Origin: Gyrodactylus bullatarudis
Taxonomy: Eukaryota > Platyhelminthes > Monogenea > Gyrodactylidea > Gyrodactylidae
DNA: 64,000 nt
Assembly: GCA_012064415.1 (NCBI GenBank)
Contig: SSNU01000002.1
Span: 1 to 64,000, forward strand
Reading direction: 5' to 3'
A program made the translations under genes and the position numbers. The notes under the pieces are model-generated. The model had not been told where the DNA came from. It ran no database searches and worked only from the letters and a program-made list of their open reading frames with translations. This document shows, in pieces, positions 32,605 to 44,034 of the stretch. The stretch's first letter is position 1. The number at the start of each line of letters is the position of its first letter.

Positions 32605-33697
32605 TGAAACTGGTCAGAGAAGAATCTATAGGAAGAAATCAGTGCCAAGGCAGTTTATGCCTATTCTAAGTTTCAGTCCAGTGTGTCAGAAGAAGAGTCT
32701 TGTGAGAAATGAGTACATGAAAATAGAAAGTTTAACCTCAGAAGTTTACAAGAAAGAAGATAAATAGGTACTGAGAGAATTATTAATAAAAGACGGCTAT
32801 CCAGAAGCATTTATTAATAAACACTCAAATCTGAAAGCGAAAGCAGATAAAGAGATTGAGGAGCTCACCCCGATTTACTTAAGAGTTCCCTTCAAAGGGG
32901 ATGCAGCTCACCAAATATTAAACAACAAGCTCTTTAAAATAACTAAGAGAGCATTCCCAGGCCACAAACTACAGATACTGCCGAGAACAACTTAACTTAT
33001 ACCTGATCTCAACAAGGATCCTGTCCCATGGCTTGAGAAGAAAGGCGTTATATATTTGTTCGACGTATGTGGGCCAAACAGTGAGACCAGTAAAGGAAAG
33101 AATCAAAGAACACTTGAGCCCAGGTAACAAAGGTTCTGCTATCCAAGAACACCTTCGTGATACAAATCACATGGCTGATGTGACCAACTTCAGCATCCTG
33201 TTTCAAGTAAACCCTAGTGACCCGCGCAAGATGAAAGTAGATTCCTTGGACAAAGCTGAGGCCCACTTCATTAAGAAATTGAATCCAGTCTTATGCAAAC
33301 AGAAGATTCTTGCAACCAAGCTAGGACTTACAGGTAAAAGTCGATTTACAAACAAAAGTAAGCTTGTAAGGGCGACAAAGCTACTTAAAGATTTTCCCAT
33401 TGCTAGTTCAACTCAGAAACAAAATAGAAATGAAGTCGGAGTAATAATTGAATTCAAAGAGCAAGTAGTTGAAACTACGTCTCATCATAATCAACTCCAA
33501 TCTTCTGCAACAGCAATTATGATTGAGAATGGGAGTGCAAATACAGAAAAGTCGATAATCGAATTAGTTCTCAACCTATAATTAGCAGTATCGGAAATGT
33601 GAAAAAGACTACACCTGCAAATGGTAAAAGAGGTAGAAAACGTAAAAGTCTGAGTGAGCAACCAACATTGGACAGATACGTAAAAAGAAAGAAATGA
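32605..33697 (+). pseudogene. Penelope-like linker, GIY-YIG endonuclease and tail
   Basis: It begins at FSPVCQKKSLVRNEYMK of the linker, then LLIKDGYPEAFINKHSN, the VPFKGDAAHQIL block and DLNKDPVPWLEKKGVIYLF. A frameshift near 33060 leads into YVGQTVRPVKERIKEHL (GIY-YIG second half) and an uninterrupted C-terminal frame with KAEAHFIKKLNPVLCKQ. After another frame change near 33570, the tail reads KRGRKRKSLSEQPTLDRYVKRKK to a stop at 33695-33697. QPTLDRYV fits a PIP-box-like pattern beside a strong nuclear-localisation-type basic stretch. Stops near 32767 and 32995 also break it. Confidence 0.85.
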
Positions 33698-33965
33698 TCA
33701 TGGATACAAGCCATCAACCCTGGCCCCCCTTTCCTTCGATACTTCAAATTGAAAGAGCCAATCAGAGGATTTCGATTTTTCAAACATTTTGCTATATATA
33801 TGTGACAGTATAACCTTTGAATCAGTATGTTTATAAATAAACTAGTCTAAGTTTTAAGCCTGTACGAAATTAGTTTATCCTTTGAATTCTTTCTCAAAAT
33901 TTTTAATGAATTTACTCTCAAGATACAATCTGTCTTATATTCTATTCTCTCTAATACTTTTTAAA

Positions 33966-34268
33966 TTATACTTGTGTTTCTGATTTTAAAAAATTAAATC
34001 CATTTGTATCAAAATTTGAAAATATTTTCAATCTTTTCGAACATGGCATAGAATGATGACATTTCGATTTATATAGTACACCTTTTTGGTCTGACACGAT
34101 TTTGTACAGTTGCATTTTTGCATACCCTTGACCAGATCCAAGGGAAGAATCGATTGCTGCGCCTCGAACAGAAATATCTTTTCTCGATACTTCTTCTGGA
34201 TTAATGAAATTTTCATTCAATACTTCAAATTGTCCTGAAGTGAATCTACGATCAAGAATGCCCCTTCT
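33966..34268 (-). pseudogene. KRBA2/SCAND3-like C-terminal fragment, second copy
   Basis: The minus strand reads ILDRRFTSGQFEVLNENFI, then a middle part ending SGQGYAK, and in a second frame KCNCTKSCQTKK and CHHSMPC. These align with GKLAGKYSSNQFQVL, GFVKC and the Cys-rich tail in the 18.8-kb copy. The Cys-rich part is spread over two frames, so it is broken. No Ginger-type termini are seen around it. Confidence 0.5.
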
Positions 34269-34271
34269 TAT

Positions 34272-34510
34272 AATAAAATTTATTAAAACTAAGGTCAATA
34301 TTAGGATTCTCAGCCATGGTCATGCAAACGTTTCGACGGTGATTGTCTTCACACGCCTTCTTCAGTGGTACGACGAGTTTATCAAAAACAAAATACTACT
34401 TATATACTTTCATGAATTCATCCCTATCAGTTTTGTCCAATCAGATGAGAGAAAAGAATAATACAAGAGGCTGACCTATGATAATAAAGTATTGATAATC
34501 AGAAAGGAAT
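34272..34510 (-). repeat. PLE-type terminal repeat, copy 2
   Basis: It matches 3283-3520 over its length with scattered differences, including the ACGGTGATTGTCTTCACACG core and the GTCCAATCAGATGAGAG block. Here it abuts the Cys-rich pseudogene rather than PLE coding sequence, consistent with a solo repeat left by a truncated insertion. Confidence 0.6.
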
Positions 34511-34721
34511 AGGGGTATAATTTTTCATCAGATTTAATTTAACTTCCTTCTTTTGCCAAAAAGCTGAATCCAACACTGCTCAATGTTCACTTCACCAACA
34601 TTTCCATTAAAAGTATCATTATTACCAATTTCTAGAGCTTCATGAATCAGCCTCTTTCTAAAGTTATTTTGTACACTAAGAATTTTAACCTCCTCAAAAT
34701 ATATATATATAACAATATATG

Positions 34722-35287
34722 TGTTGTGCTAAAGTGTAATTAATTACACTTTGGACGACTAAAGTTTAACGAAAATATTTTACCTTTCTGCCCCTTTTCA
34801 GTTATGCCTGTTACCAAAAAATTTAAAACTATAATTGAAAATTAAATAGTGTTTTATCAAAACTGATTTTGTAGAATTAAGTCTGAGGCCAAAAAAGCTA
34901 CGTTCAACATTTTTTGGAATGTCTAGAGACAAGTAAAATAAGAAGTTTTTATTTGAGATATGTCAAATATTCAGACAAATAAATTTAAAAGGTGTTGAAC
35001 TGGCTAATAAAAAAAATTAAGGTTTTCCGAAGACGAGGTCTGTTTATGTTATGTGGAAGATTAATCAGGATTTTACATAAAGATGCTATTGCTGAGCAAA
35101 ATAGAATTCAAAATATTCAAACTCATTATCTCATTTTAGGCAAGTCACTGGTATATTGAATTGGCATAGACCGTTTATGCTAACAGGCATATACCAAAAA
35201 GAGAGGTAAAATATTTTCGTTAAACTTTAATCGTCCAAAGTGTTAATTAATTACACTTTAGGTTTTCGTTACACTTTAGGCACAACA
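34722..35287. mobile_element. Ginger-like MITE, third copy
   Basis: The left end TGTTGTGCTAAAGTGTAA and right end (reverse complement TGTTGTGCCTAAAGTGTAA) begin with TGTNR. The flanks are TATG at 34718-34721 and 35288-35291, a clean 4-bp duplication outside a simple TA repeat. Arms of about 70-85 bp include AAAATATTTTACCT. No coding sequence lies inside. It inserted into or beside a Tc1 TIR remnant that continues at 35292. Confidence 0.8.
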
Positions 35288-35367
35288 TATGTTTTATTAG
35301 AATTGGATGTAAAATAAGGAAGTTTAAGGGAAGTTTAAAGTGAAAATCTAAATTTTACGACCACTGT
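35288..35367. repeat. Tc1 TIR remnant
   Basis: ATTAGAATTGGATGTAA and the end AAATTTTACGACCACTG match the right outer arm of the 28.5-30.05 kb Tc1 element. Only the terminal 80 bp remain to the right of the Ginger-like MITE. Confidence 0.65.
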
Positions 35368-35619
35368 ATTGTATCTCGAACTATTCTGGCAGATTTTGTA
35401 GTTTTTAGCTGAAATTCTTGGATGGATGCTTGAAATTTCATTCTCAATCGAATGGTGTTACTCTCTCAATGTAAACTGAAATATTGATATATTTTATCTA
35501 ATGGTTTATGAAAGTTGCAAAATCTTGAACCACACAGGTAAAAAACTCACTCATCTTGCACCTGAATCAATATTGGATCAAAAGCCTTCTACTCATCAAA
35601 ATGTCCAAATAGGGAAGAA

Positions 35620-35805
35620 AAGCATCTACATCTGCCACCGTGAGTTGAATATTATTTGACTCTCTTGGAATTGAAACCTGCTTATCCGAGTTCTAACATC
35701 TACGTGTGAGAAGACAATCTCCATCAAGTAAGAGTTCATATAGATATAGTAATTACTAGTAACCACATTTATATAGTAGGTTGATTGTCTAAAAACATTG
35801 TAAAC
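35620..35805 (+). mobile_element. Truncated tRNA/hammerhead element (3' body only)
   Basis: It starts at CATCTACATCTGCCACC, the hammerhead stem I 3' strand, and runs through the 3' body to AGGTTGATTGTCTAAAAAC. The catalytic core and tRNA head are absent, so the 5' boundary falls within 1-2 nt of the predicted hammerhead cleavage site. That is the expected start of the 3' cleavage product. Confidence 0.75.
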
Positions 35806-38105
35806 TTCTACATTGTTATTAGATTCTCTTTGTTCCATGCAATAGACCAATAATATTCAACCAAAATACGAGGAGCTATCCTCTTTTATTTTATCTCTTC
35901 TCACTTTACAGAATTTTTTACCTGTAATAAAAACTGATTTCTTCGCTATAAAATGAAAATGAAGATTGAAATTTCATATGAAGCAAATATAACCTTATTA
36001 ATTAAATACTATTATTAAATTAATATAATAGAAGGATTTGGTAAGTTAAATATATTTAACTTATATGAAGGCCAGTTATTTTCATTAAACTTGAAAACTT
36101 ACTTTTTCTTTAAAATTCAATATTTCTGAAATTTAAGATAAGGAAATTAACAGGAGAGTTGGCATGTAACAGATATTCATAAACTTAAATGTTAAAAATT
36201 ACTCTAGATGATAAAATAGAATTAAGAGAGGGTTTTGATTATAAATAGATTTAAAGTTGCTCATTTTTTCACTCATTAGGATAATCTTCACAAAATAGGA
36301 ATGTTGTTTAAACCTTTGAATTTCAACATTGTGTCATTCTGACAATCCGTATTAATTAGAATTTTATGAGAGTATACGTCAAGTTTTGTATCACTTTTAG
36401 GAAGTCTTTGTTGACTTTTTAAAGCAAATTTTGAAATTACAATGCTGTTATTTCGTCTAGCATTTTGATGTAAGAGAAAATTCTAAATAAAATAATATGA
36501 AATAATATAATAGAAATTTTATCTGAATAATATTTCGTATTTAAATTTCCGAAATAAATTTACTTCATAATTACATTCTTTAAAATTTAGAGAAATGAGT
36601 TCAAAACTTAGAATCTGTTATAGCTTAGTCATTTCTAACAAATCTCCAATCTATCCTCTTTTCGAAATAAGAAATTCTCTCTGCTCGACGTGCTTTCCTA
36701 TTTTGAAAGAGAGACAATTGGAAATTCACTAATATTATTAGACTAAAAAAACAAGTCTCGAAATTAACCATTTCTCTCCTAAAAAAGGACTTGTTACCTT
36801 CCTTCAACTACTGACATTGTGATTTTATCGATCGAACGTATCCAATTATGCACAATCGTCCATATATATTGGTAAACAGTCTATCATCTACTTATCGCCA
36901 AATTTCACATTTTTCAATAGTATGTTTTGGCTAGAAATAATAACGATACAAAAAACTATCTTACTACAATGAATTTATGGTAGTTTTCCAGGGCTTTCAA
37001 GGGTTTAATCGTTCTCTCTCATCATCTTTATAATAATTTACCTTTTTTGTTTATTTTATTACTACTCGTGGTTTTATGAATTTCTTTTTTATGCATTTTA
37101 TTTAAAAATGCACACTACACCTGGTTGTTCTTTCAATATGAATATAGGAAGTTGCACAAAAACTCACTTGGATATTTGTTATCCTTCAAATTTTTAATGA
37201 AATCCGAGAAATAAAATATATATATTATATTGATATATTTTTAAAATCAAGATTGAAACTAGAGTGAGCTCAAGAAAAATTAAGATCAGTGAACTAAATT
37301 TTATTTTCATAGCTGTCTTCTCTATGTAAAAATTAACTCTCGCCATTAATTTTTATCAGATGTTTAATTAACATTGTTTATCTATAATCCACTGGTAGAA
37401 GAATAATAGTGTTAAAGATTAGTATCAACCAAAGATAATTTCTTTGATTTAGTCATTCTAAATCTTGTTCACAGATGATGAGAGTGATCTCTCTGAGCTG
37501 GGTCTCCAGCGAGGGCAGTGGCGATTTTGTTGTCGAACATCTCTTTCGTATTTGTCATCACTAATGCATAACGGTTAAAAATCTCGTTCATGTTTAGTGT
37601 GACAGACTGCAACAAGTTTGCGGTTGTTGTTGTTGTTGAACTATGCCAGCGTTTGGGATTAATCCCATTCTCAAAAAGACATATATGGAATAATGATGAC
37701 GATCATCAAATCAGCTAAGTCAGTTGATAAGAAGATATGGCAATGCTCACCTTGTCGGGCTGAAATTTCGATTAGGGATGGTTAGTTTTCCTTATTTAAT
37801 ATACTTTAGGAACCTGCTTCAGCAAATCCCATCTCAAGATATGGGAAATTCTTACAATTCTCATCGTTGTATGCTATAAGACCGATGCTCAAGAGGCTCT
37901 CATGCGAGACCTATATATATCCAGCTCAGTCGTAGTGGATTGTAGGAATTTCGTTTGAGATGTTTTCAGCCAGTCTACCATAAGAGAAAATGTGGCAAAG
38001 ATATTAATGTTCAGCACACTTTTTTCGCCGTAAGTATAGACGCGGCCGAAAAATCAGGTGTGAATCAGTGTGGGTGTTTTGAGGTGTTGACAATAGAGGT
38101 CAATG
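35806..38105. other. AT-rich region, probably including LINE 5' leader
   Basis: No gene is recognised. From about 37480 the base composition becomes more balanced (GCGAGGGCAGTGGCGA, GTCGGGCTGAAATTTCG) up to the LINE ORF1 start. This fits a LINE 5' UTR with an internal promoter, but no motif proves it. Confidence 0.4.
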
Positions 38106-38178
38106 CTTCATGCAGACTATGAAAAATCGTTCGAAAGTAACTTTATTCAAGATAAAGTTTAAATTTTCATTGAAACCC

Positions 38179-38547
38179 ATGTCTCAAAAGAATAAGAATA
38201 ATACTTTTTTGTCTGAAAAAAGACATCGCATTTCCCCTGATGAATCTATTTCTGACAACTCTCATCCAAGAAATATTACCGTTGAAGGATTGCCAGAATT
38301 AATGGAGGATCTCAATTACGAAGTGAACATTCTCAGACAGACTAATGCCCACATTAAGGACGAGAATACCTCTATGGAAAATGAAATTGATCAACTCAAG
38401 CATCAAATGAAATTTTTTGAGTCCTTTTATAGTTTTTCCTTCGCTAATATGCATGAGATCTCCAAATATTCTCTTAATGATCTTAAAATAGAAGATCAAA
38501 AAATAAACTCTATGGTTAATGAAATAAGATTATATGATAAAAAATAA
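38179..38547 (+). CDS. LINE ORF1-type coiled-coil protein, truncated
   Basis: The start is the ATG at 38179 because similarity to the second copy (56959) begins exactly there (MSQKN...EKRHRIS against MSSKP...EKSHRIS). A Ser/Lys-rich N-terminus is followed by ITVEGLPELMEDLNYEV and a heptad-rich helix (TNAHIKDENTSMENEIDQL). The other copy then continues into an RRM-like KNLIIYNLPE domain, but here the frame stops at 38547. LINE ORF1 proteins trimerise by a coiled coil and coat element RNA. This version probably makes at most the coiled-coil part. Confidence 0.65.
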   Translation: MSQKNKNNTFLSEKRHRISPDESISDNSHPRNITVEGLPELMEDLNYEVNILRQTNAHIKDENTSMENEIDQLKHQMKFFESFYSFSFANMHEISKYSLNDLKIEDQKINSMVNEIRLYDKK

Positions 38548-38559
38548 GATAACACAAAA

Positions 38560-39215
38560 TCTGAATTTTTCATGTCTGTATTTAACCAGCTATATCCACT
38601 TAATCTTGAACTCTTAATTCATAATGAATCTTGCCTTCATCATCATAATACAACATTTATGAGTTTTGCTGAATTCTGCAAAAATCAAGAAAGAAAAATA
38701 CTAAATATTTTTACTAAATTAGCATGAATATACCTAATAAGTAGTCATGTGAATTTTATTCATAATATTTATCAACTTTATATTTTTCTTACACCATTCC
38801 TGATTATATACTACTAGCAAAAGTTATTCCCATACCCAAGCCCAATAGTAATAAATTTAGACCAATAACATTACAAAATTCTCTTATGAAGATCATTGAC
38901 TCAATTCTATTTGTAAAGATTCTCAGCATAATTAAGTTAAATAAAATTGTTTTTGTCGAGGAAAATCATGCTAAACAAATATCTTTGATTTTCTAAACTA
39001 TGCCTCCCTTCTTGATAAAGAAAAAAATTATGTCAATTATATTGATTTATCTAAAGCAGTCGATAGGATATACATTCATAAAATCATTGGCATATGCTCA
39101 TATCTTCTTGAAATGTTAATACATTACCTTAACAAACGTAGGCAATTTGTTTCTCATGAAAACAAAGATTCAATTCCCCAACTAATTACTTCAGGAGTTT
39201 TATCAATCTATCAAC
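38560..39215 (+). pseudogene. LINE ORF2 RT fragments
   Basis: Frames contain KVIPIPKPNSNKFRPITLQN (RT finger segment), then, after frame breaks, YIDLSKAVDRIYIHKII (palm motif A) and NKDSIPQLITSG. The GVPQG motif is lost, with GVLS in its place. They align with the LINE at 24.5-25.8 kb. The endonuclease domain that should precede the RT is missing, which implies an internal deletion after ORF1. Confidence 0.7.
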
Positions 39216-39596
39216 TTCGATATGAAAATGATAATTGTAAATCAGAAGATATGTATTTTGCAATACATTTTCATTTCATTTTATTAACAAGAATACAGTC
39301 ATTTACACACATGATGGCTCGTGAATGTGTTACACATCAAATCAGATTGTTATTTATACCTCTTTGTTAAAGATTAGTATCAACCAATGAAATTTAAGGA
39401 TCCTGTAAATATTCTTTTCTTTCACTCCATCATTCTATAACATGATGTCTAAGCTCACGAGCAACTTTCATGAATAAATGAAGAGAAAGTAATTGACAGA
39501 TTGTAACAAAATACTATTTATCTTCATAAGGTAAAATTCCTGACCGTTTTTTACAAATGCTTTGATACTAGTTACCAGCTCTATCGACGAAAGAAA

Positions 39597-39772
39597 GAAA
39601 GAAAAAAACATATTAGCAAGATGCATTTATTTTATTATTCTTATATAAACATAGAGTTATAAATATTAACTTATTATACTTATTTTGTGAGAAGATTAAT
39701 TTTTATCAACTTTTCCATATGAAAATGAAAATAGTAAAGCAGAACATATGTATTGTTCAATAAATTTTTGAT
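39597..39772 (-). repeat. 190-bp interspersed repeat, copy 1
   Basis: It is the reverse complement of 48917-49110 and 52233-52425. Shared blocks are AACATATGT.TTGTTCA, ATGCATTTATTTTATTATTC and ATAGAGTTATAAATATTAA. Partial copies are at 47035-47115 and 46375-46440. There is no coding content and the class is unknown. Confidence 0.7.
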
Positions 39773-39829
39773 TGATTTTTGAGGTGATTTATCAGGCCAT
39801 ATTTTTTCTGAAGTTTCAAGAAATTATAC

Positions 39830-41393
39830 AAGATAATGATCTCATTTTCAACTTGTGGCGCATTAGTCTCTTAAACTTCATGAATGAATTTCACATTCCT
39901 GAAACAATTAACAATGATTCAACTTTTTCCCAAGCTTCCTTAGCAGTTTAAAGACAGCCCTTGAGATTCAGCTCACTCTTAATACGACTTAATTGGATAA
40001 CTTAATTTGGAGCACTGTATGCTTCTCTTGAAAGCTATTAACATAAGGTTTTAACAATTTTTAAAATTATTTTATCATCATTTTAATTACCTTTCTAAAA
40101 GTCAAATTATTTCTTCTACATATTTTCATCAGATGTCCATAAGAACTTTTCGTCATTTCGGCAGTAGCTACTTCATTAGCAAGCTCCTTCATTTCTCTAA
40201 TTCGAATTGATTCACTGTTATCTAAAAGAATACCTTCAAGCTTATCAATTAGAAGTTCTTCGAAAACAGCAGTTTGATCTTCATTCCTAGTTGAATTTAG
40301 ATCTATGAAGGATTTGTTGAAATCATTTTCGTTAATTGATAGATATCTATTTATGCTTTGTCTACTTTTTAGGCATGCCTTCGATAGTTTCATTACCCTG
40401 TATCCATCTTCAAACCTTCTTTTGACTTCCAGTCTGTACTTCAGTGGGAAATGCTTTGTGCTAATTGATGGGAAGCCAAGATGAATTATTGAACGATCAA
40501 TTTGTTTAATGAAAAGATGTTTGAGTATAGATTCGATGATATTGGCATCTTGATAATTGGATCTAAATTTCAAAGTATCTATAGCTTTCAAGCATGAATC
40601 AATCACGAAACGATTGACTTTATAAAAGTTAATTCTTGTTGTGATTTATTTTTCTGGCAGTTGATGAGATTGTGACTGTATTTAGTTATTTATAGTTAAA
40701 AATTGAATCATTCCTGATAAAAACCAAGTATTTCTGTTTAATTTCAGCGTCAAAATTTTTGATAAACTGAAAAATTTGAAGACTTATTGAATCTTTCTGT
40801 TGAACTCTGATTGACATCTGAAGAAAGGTTTCGCAGATTTTTACTTTTAATAATCAGAGACTTTGTTCTTCCTTCAAAAAAATTTTGTAGTTTAAGGCAG
40901 GATACAAAACTTTTCTTATACGAGAGAGTGTATTCCAAAATGTAACACTGGGAAGAATCATGAATACTGTCATCAATGTTATAATGTAAATTGATAGTGG
41001 AATCTAGTTTTAAATAATAATAACATCTTACGTTTCGTTCCATGACTTTTTCAGTTTTGTAGATATCGCTAACATAAGTATGGCTGATTTTTAAATAATA
41101 TCATTTCTGCAAACATTAATTATTTCCACAAGATCAGCCCTATTTATCTCTATTCCATTTAACTGCTTAACGTCAATGGACTCTGAAATCTTTTTCCTAA
41201 GTACTTGGTATCGGGATAATTTTGGAGTTGTAAGATCATTGCTCTCAATAATCCTTTTTATTGTTGAAGGAGCTACTTTGAAAGTTTTTGCCAAACATCG
41301 AGTGGTGGTTGTTTTGGAAAGCTTTTTTATACTTATTCTTTCTTCAGTAGGGATTTGCTTCTTCATGTTGTAATAATGAATAAGAACACTCAA
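39830..41393 (-). pseudogene. pogo/Tigger-like transposase, core deleted
   Basis: Minus-strand order: an HTH (MKKQIPTEERISIKKLSK then RCLAKTFKVAPSTIKRIIE) at 41393-41250; an unrecognised 97-codon frame (41043-40750); a 179-codon frame (40606-40067) whose end, ATAEMTKSSYGHLMKICRR then NNLTFRKV, resembles the second CENP-B-type HTH; and a C-terminal remnant (LNLKGCL, AKEAWEKV) at 40010-39830. The DDE catalytic core is not visible. The first 100 residues of the 179-codon frame match nothing I know. The family call rests on the HTH order and the C-terminus. Confidence 0.45.
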
Positions 41394-41462
41394 TAATTCG
41401 TCAAATGCCTGTTATTGGCCAGTCTTACTTTTCCCACTCATACATGCTGGAAAACGTCTATC

Positions 41463-43358
41463 ATGTTATTATTCATAACTATATGTAACAGCAATGTTAC
41501 AATCATCAAATATTTATATTATTATTTATAATACTACTAACCAATAATAACATCAATTCAATAATCCATTTTGTATACATTTATTATTAACCAATCAGAG
41601 TACAGAACCTTCCTAAACCAATTGAAAAAAAGGAGGTTAATTTGTTTTATCACGTGGGTACACAGTTGATATTTCTCTGTGTACACCTCGTGGTAAGTCA
41701 TCGGTTGTTGTTGATTTGGCTATCTTTCCTGTTTTATTGTCTCTGATAGAACGGCTCTTAGGATCAATGGATATATCGAAGTGAGTTAAGAAGTCAATCC
41801 CTATTATGTTGACGTTTGTATCTGCTATTATGAATTTCCAAGACATCTTTGTATCAAGACTGAGTTCTATTGAGGCAAGGGTTAGTCCGTAAGTCTTTAT
41901 AGTCTGGTTATTGGCGGGCATAAATTTCGGAATTGAAATCTTGTATGATATTGAATTTGGTCTTAAGTCACTTTGATAATATGGATATTTCAGAACCTGA
42001 GTCAATGAGGAACGTTGTATTGAAGATGGTATTGTATACATTTATTAGTGATGATGAAAGTTTGATGGTTTTATTGCCTGCATGGTTAACCGTCTTTACC
42101 ATACAGGATTTTAGTTTTTTGGCTTGTCAAAGTTGCATGGGAGGTTGCATTTTCTAGCTTCTGTCCCGAACTTCTCGTGATAGTAGCATATGCCGTTGTT
42201 GTTATGTGTCGATCTTCTTCTGCTAAGACTTCGTTTTTTTGGTGGACTTCTTGATCTGGATCTCATCCAATTCACTTGGTTTCGATTGGTGTCTAGTTCT
42301 CTGATCTTCTCTTCGTGTAAAGTGAGCTTCTGGAGTATTAATGCTAGTTGTGCCGAGATTTGAGCTTCCAAGTTGTTGTTGGTGTGCTGAATTGGAGAAG
42401 GTATTGTGTAACTTGGTGTTGTTGGTTTTATTTTATCTAATATCGTTATGAGTTTGTCCATTGGCGTTTCTAGTATCTTATGCTCGATGTATATGCGGTT
42501 TCAGTGTTTCAGGAAGGGCTTGTTCAAATGTATAGTTGACTGCCTCTGGGCTTGATGCGTATATGTTCTTTAGCTTTGTGTATACTTCCGACGGTTTGAG
42601 GATACCACTCTTGGCTTGTGCTTGTGTTTTCTGTATTTTTTCGAATTTAGCTTCTATGGTGATCTGCGACGGTGCTGTATAGTTCTATCTCAGTCTTACA
42701 CGTTTCGAATCTGTCTGGATAGAATTTGATATGCTTTGAGAGATCGAAAAATAGCATTTTAACGTTTGAATCATTATGTTGCATGCTTTGACTGGTAAAC
42801 TGCGTGGGATGTTGAAAGTCGAAAACGTCGGGCTGACTAGACGTGTTTGTATTGGTGTTGCTATCCGTTTTTGTGATGGTGTTTCTAGCTGACCTCGTGA
42901 TCACGCTGTAAGATGATGCGTCTGCTATTGTTGTTGGGTCTGCCGTTACGTGTTGACTAGCCTCACTGGACCAAATTGTGGTGGTTGGTATGAAGGAAGA
43001 AGAGGTTGTAGTTGGAGGAACCATGTATTGATATTAAGGACTGTATGCTTGATTGATGATTACAGTAAAGGCTAATAAAATTACATTATAGAGGATGACA
43101 AGAGAGAGTTATGATTTTGATGACTTACCACGAGGTATACACAGAGAAATATCAACTGTGCACCCACGTGATAAAACAAATTAACCTCCTTTTTTTCAAT
43201 TGGTTTAGTAAGGTTCTGTACTCTGATTGATTAATAATAAATGTATACAAAATGGATTATTGAATTGATGTTATTATTGGTTATTAGTATTCTAAATAAT
43301 AATATAAATATTTGATGATTGCTGTTACATATAGAAAGATGAAAAAATAACATGTTTG
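41463..43358 (-). mobile_element. gag-protease element bounded by inverted, not direct, repeats
   Basis: About 240 bp at 41463-41705 recur as the reverse complement at 43120-43358. They include the last 23 codons of the protease frame and the AGGAGGTTAATTTGT segment. A gag-protease coding region lies between the arms on the minus strand. LTR elements have direct terminal repeats, so the right arm is an inverted duplication of the left, giving a snap-back element. No RT or integrase is present. Confidence 0.75.
41637..43024 (-). pseudogene. Gypsy-type gag and aspartic protease, frameshifted
   Basis: The N-terminal part (43024-42650) is Ser/Thr-rich and then carries LFFDLSKHIKFYPDRFETCK, a gag-like segment. 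The downstream frame has CYYHEKFGTEARKCNLPCNF, a cysteine/histidine motif seen between gag and protease of some Gypsy elements. The aspartic protease follows: active-site TFLIDSGSEIS near 42000, then, after a frame change, IIGIDFLTHFDISID. Breaks near 42650, 42470 and 41950 prevent a continuous product. No RT, RNase H or integrase follows. Confidence 0.75.
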
Positions 43359-43985
43359 TGATAACTGTCCCAGCTTGGCGATCCTCATTGAGACCCCCTT
43401 TTTCAAATTTCATAGAGGGGATAACCTATGAATGTATTAAAGGATAAATCAGTGTGATCCTCACTAAAGCATGAGAGACCCCCATTATGTTAAAAATATG
43501 TCTGACTACTTGTGTTTGAATATTGAGATGAAAAAATCGTCATGCTTTTAAAATAAACAAATGGAGTTATCTGATGAAAAAACACGGGGGTCTGTTAAAA
43601 GATTGGAAATAATATTTCATTTCAACCCTAAAAATCAACTCGTCTGATTTTCTAAGCTCCATCCAGTTTGAAATGTTGACACGATTCGAATGTTTTTGAG
43701 AAGAAATATTAGGAAATTAGTCTTAAGAGTGGAATTCAATTTCAACGAATAATTAATTTCATTAATTAAATTCTTTTCAAACAAATTTTGCCATTTTCAC
43801 AACCTCAAAAAAGGAAGATAGCGTAAAGGATCTTAATGTAAAATTTAGTAAAATTTATAAGTTGAGAAATTCACTAAGGAAATTTATTCTTAAAAGTAAT
43901 TCGTGAGCTTAGACATCATGTTATAGAATGATGGAGTGAAAGAAAAGAATATTTACAGGTTCACGAGCCATCATGTGTGTAAATG
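43359..43985. other. Non-coding region with AGACCCC motifs
   Basis: No gene is seen. GAGACCCCC occurs at about 43390 and 43470, and its reverse complement at 43590. The segment 43905-43975 is the reverse complement of 39395-39465 (CTTTCACTCCATCATTCTA), an interspersed repeat. Confidence 0.45.
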
Positions 43986-44034
43986 ACTGCACTATTTTTT
44001 ATTTTATTATCAACGGTAGTCTCTAGGGAATTAA

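Noticed and set aside
41463..43358. A complete LTR retrotransposon
   Set aside because: The terminal repeats are inverted, not direct, and no RT, RNase H or integrase lies between them.
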